A DNA stretch of 64,000 nt from Bacillus sp. REN16 (GTDB lineage: Bacteria; Bacillota; Bacilli; Bacillales; Bacillaceae_L), in the NCBI RefSeq assembly GCF_020731355.1, contig NZ_JAJFZK010000006.1:1-64000 (forward strand), written 5' to 3'. Made by a program: the position numbers and the translations under genes. The notes under the pieces are model-generated. The model did not search any database. It had not been told where the DNA came from and saw nothing but the letters and a program-made list of their open reading frames with translations. Each line of letters begins with the position of its first letter. Position 1 is the stretch's first letter. Below are positions 62,629 to 64,000 of the stretch, piece after piece.

Positions 62629-64000
62629 ATGGAATCAATTTTATTATTTTCAGTCATTATCGGGTTGGCTTCAACTCTTATCCTCTTTCCGTTTTTACAA
62701 AATACGAACAAAAAGGAAAAGGAACAGAAAGCTAAACCCCATACCGGCCTTCTCCTGATTGGTACGGTTTTAACTACTACTTTCATCTTTATTTTTTTCT
62801 ATCTGACAAATCTTGACCGAAACTTTTCTTCGGTTTGGCTTTTAGCGCTTGTTGTTACTGCTGTTGGTGCATTCTTTGCAACGGGATTTGAAAGAATGGT
62901 CAAAGGGATTTTATTTCTAGGAAGTCTTCTCTTCAGTATCTATTTAGGAACGGCTTTCCTATTCAATGCCGACGAAAAGTATGAAGTTTCCAGTATGGCT
63001 CAAGAAACGGAGATTGAGGTGTTTGATGAAACAAAAACACCAGCTAGTGTTCCACCGCAGTTTGCGCGTAATAAAATGAAAAAAGCGTTTGGTCAAGTTC
63101 CAAATACGAGTTACTATGAGCTTGGAAATTTACAAATTCAGAAGGTAAATAATGACTATGTTTATATCGCACCAATTGAATTTTCTGGACTTTTTAAATG
63201 GTGGAAAGGGGAACGTACTCCAGGCTATTTCACGATTAGTGCCACGGATTCGACTGATAATCCTAAGTTTGTGAAGGCAGAAATGTCTTATACGCCATCC
63301 TCTTATTTTCATAAGAATTTAGAACGGCATATGCGCATGAAATATCCAAATATGATCTTTTACGGGGAGCCTCAATTGGAAATCGATGAGGAAGGAAAAC
63401 CCTATTATATCCGCTCTTATGGGAATTTTATTTCGGCACGAAACGGCTTTGAGGTCCATGGAATAGTACTTGTTGACCCAGTCACAGGAAAAACGGAAAT
63501 GTTTGCATTAGCAGATGTCCCTGAATTTATTGATGGAGCCGTATCTCCGGAAGTAGTTAGTTTGCAAAATAGCTATTTTGGGAATTATGTAAATGGATTC
63601 TGGAACAGCAAGTTTGGTAAATCTGATGTAAAACTTCCTTCTGATGAAGGAACGGAAGCGAATGTAAGTCCAATTTTTGATGAAAATGGAGATATGTATT
63701 ATTTCACTGATTTTACCAGTCCGAAGGAAGGGGTCGATTCAATGCTAGGCTATTCCCTCACGAATTCAAGAACAGGGGAGGCTACTTATTTTACTGGTAA
63801 CTTACAAGAATCATATATGGATTCGCAGGGCGCTCTTCAAATTATCGAAAAGAAATTCATTGAAAAGAAATGGGATGGCGAAATGCCGATTCTCTATAAC
63901 TTTTATGGAGAAGCTAGCTGGTTAACCCCCGTATTAGATGCGAATGGGTTTTTACAAAACTATTTTATCGTTTCTGCTGCCAATCCGGAAATCTCCGTGT
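62629..64000 (+). CDS. Large membrane-anchored protein, partial at the window end
   Basis: Open from ATG 62629 (AAGGAG six bases upstream) to the last base, at least 457 residues. Three or four helices (about 2-20, 41-60, 68-86 and 89-110) precede a long polar domain with two DPVTGK/NSRTGE-like beta turns. It includes segments such as YVYIAPIEFSGLFKWWKGERTPGYF and MKYPNMIFYGEPQLE. I do not recognise the family; a cell-envelope protein is likely. The C-terminus lies outside the window. Confidence 0.8.
   Translation, partial: MESILLFSVIIGLASTLILFPFLQNTNKKEKEQKAKPHTGLLLIGTVLTTTFIFIFFYLTNLDRNFSSVWLLALVVTAVGAFFATGFERMVKGILFLGSLLFSIYLGTAFLFNADEKYEVSSMAQETEIEVFDETKTPASVPPQFARNKMKKAFGQVPNTSYYELGNLQIQKVNNDYVYIAPIEFSGLFKWWKGERTPGYFTISATDSTDNPKFVKAEMSYTPSSYFHKNLERHMRMKYPNMIFYGEPQLEIDEEGKPYYIRSYGNFISARNGFEVHGIVLVDPVTGKTEMFALADVPEFIDGAVSPEVVSLQNSYFGNYVNGFWNSKFGKSDVKLPSDEGTEANVSPIFDENGDMYYFTDFTSPKEGVDSMLGYSLTNSRTGEATYFTGNLQESYMDSQGALQIIEKKFIEKKWDGEMPILYNFYGEASWLTPVLDANGFLQNYFIVSAANPEISV

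Overview
The window looks like a chromosome segment of a low-GC, Gram-positive, probably spore-forming member of the Bacillaceae. I infer this from AT-rich intergenic DNA, strong AGGAGG-type ribosome sites with frequent TTG/GTG starts, Bacillus-type lipoproteins, S-box and THI-box riboswitches, and a gene set matching the Bacillus subtilis ilvA-ypmP-ypmQ-ypmR-ypmS-msr neighbourhood, here broken up by other genes. I saw no rRNA, tRNA, CRISPR array, prophage or transposase gene.

Layout. 0-5.5 kb: a hypothetical membrane protein, dihydrofolate reductase, a hemolysin-III family protein, threonine dehydratase (ilvA), ypmP, a DegV protein and a PCYCGC lipoprotein. 5.6-11.2 kb: an MFS exporter and small partner diverge from a tightly packed five-gene operon (comA-like phosphosulfolactate synthase, histidine phosphatase, cysH, sat, cysC). 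On paper this makes sulfolactate from sulfate and PEP. 11.2-20.7 kb: YitT-like protein, Sco lipoprotein, ypmR, ypmS, aminopeptidase, HD hydrolase, ATPase, chromate transporter and AIM24 protein, with decayed copies of a metallophosphoesterase and corA. 20.7-27.6 kb: glycoside-hydrolase-like protein, membrane proteins, MFS, acyltransferase, MsrAB fusion and a cold-shock gene with a long leader.

27.6-38.6 kb: two LysR regulators with divergent partners (a purine permease and scoAB CoA transferase), VOC proteins, a nucleoside transporter, and YcdB-like and TolB-like proteins. 38.6-40.8 kb: a SAM-I riboswitch in front of a small FbpA-like gene, with an apparent translational switch, plus small genes. 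40.9-44.2 kb: a decaying block (araC-like regulator, yheH/bmrD and yheI/bmrC). 44.5-52.6 kb: a BmrA-like exporter, an aminoglycoside acetyltransferase-like protein, a short UvrA paralogue, trmL, tenA under a TPP riboswitch, and a PadR/HAAS pair behind a large inverted repeat.

53.7-58.7 kb: a TctA-like permease with a small membrane protein, followed by mvaK1-mvaD-mvaK2. This is the lower mevalonate pathway without HMG-CoA synthase or reductase, behind a promoter carrying a Fur/PerR-like box. It may be a mevalonate uptake and salvage module. 58.7-64 kb: a degenerate gene, a LysE exporter divergent from a TrmB regulator with paired operator-like repeats, an AtoE-type fatty acid transporter and a partial membrane protein. 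Six REP-like GGGACA/TGTCCC elements lie between 37 and 58 kb.
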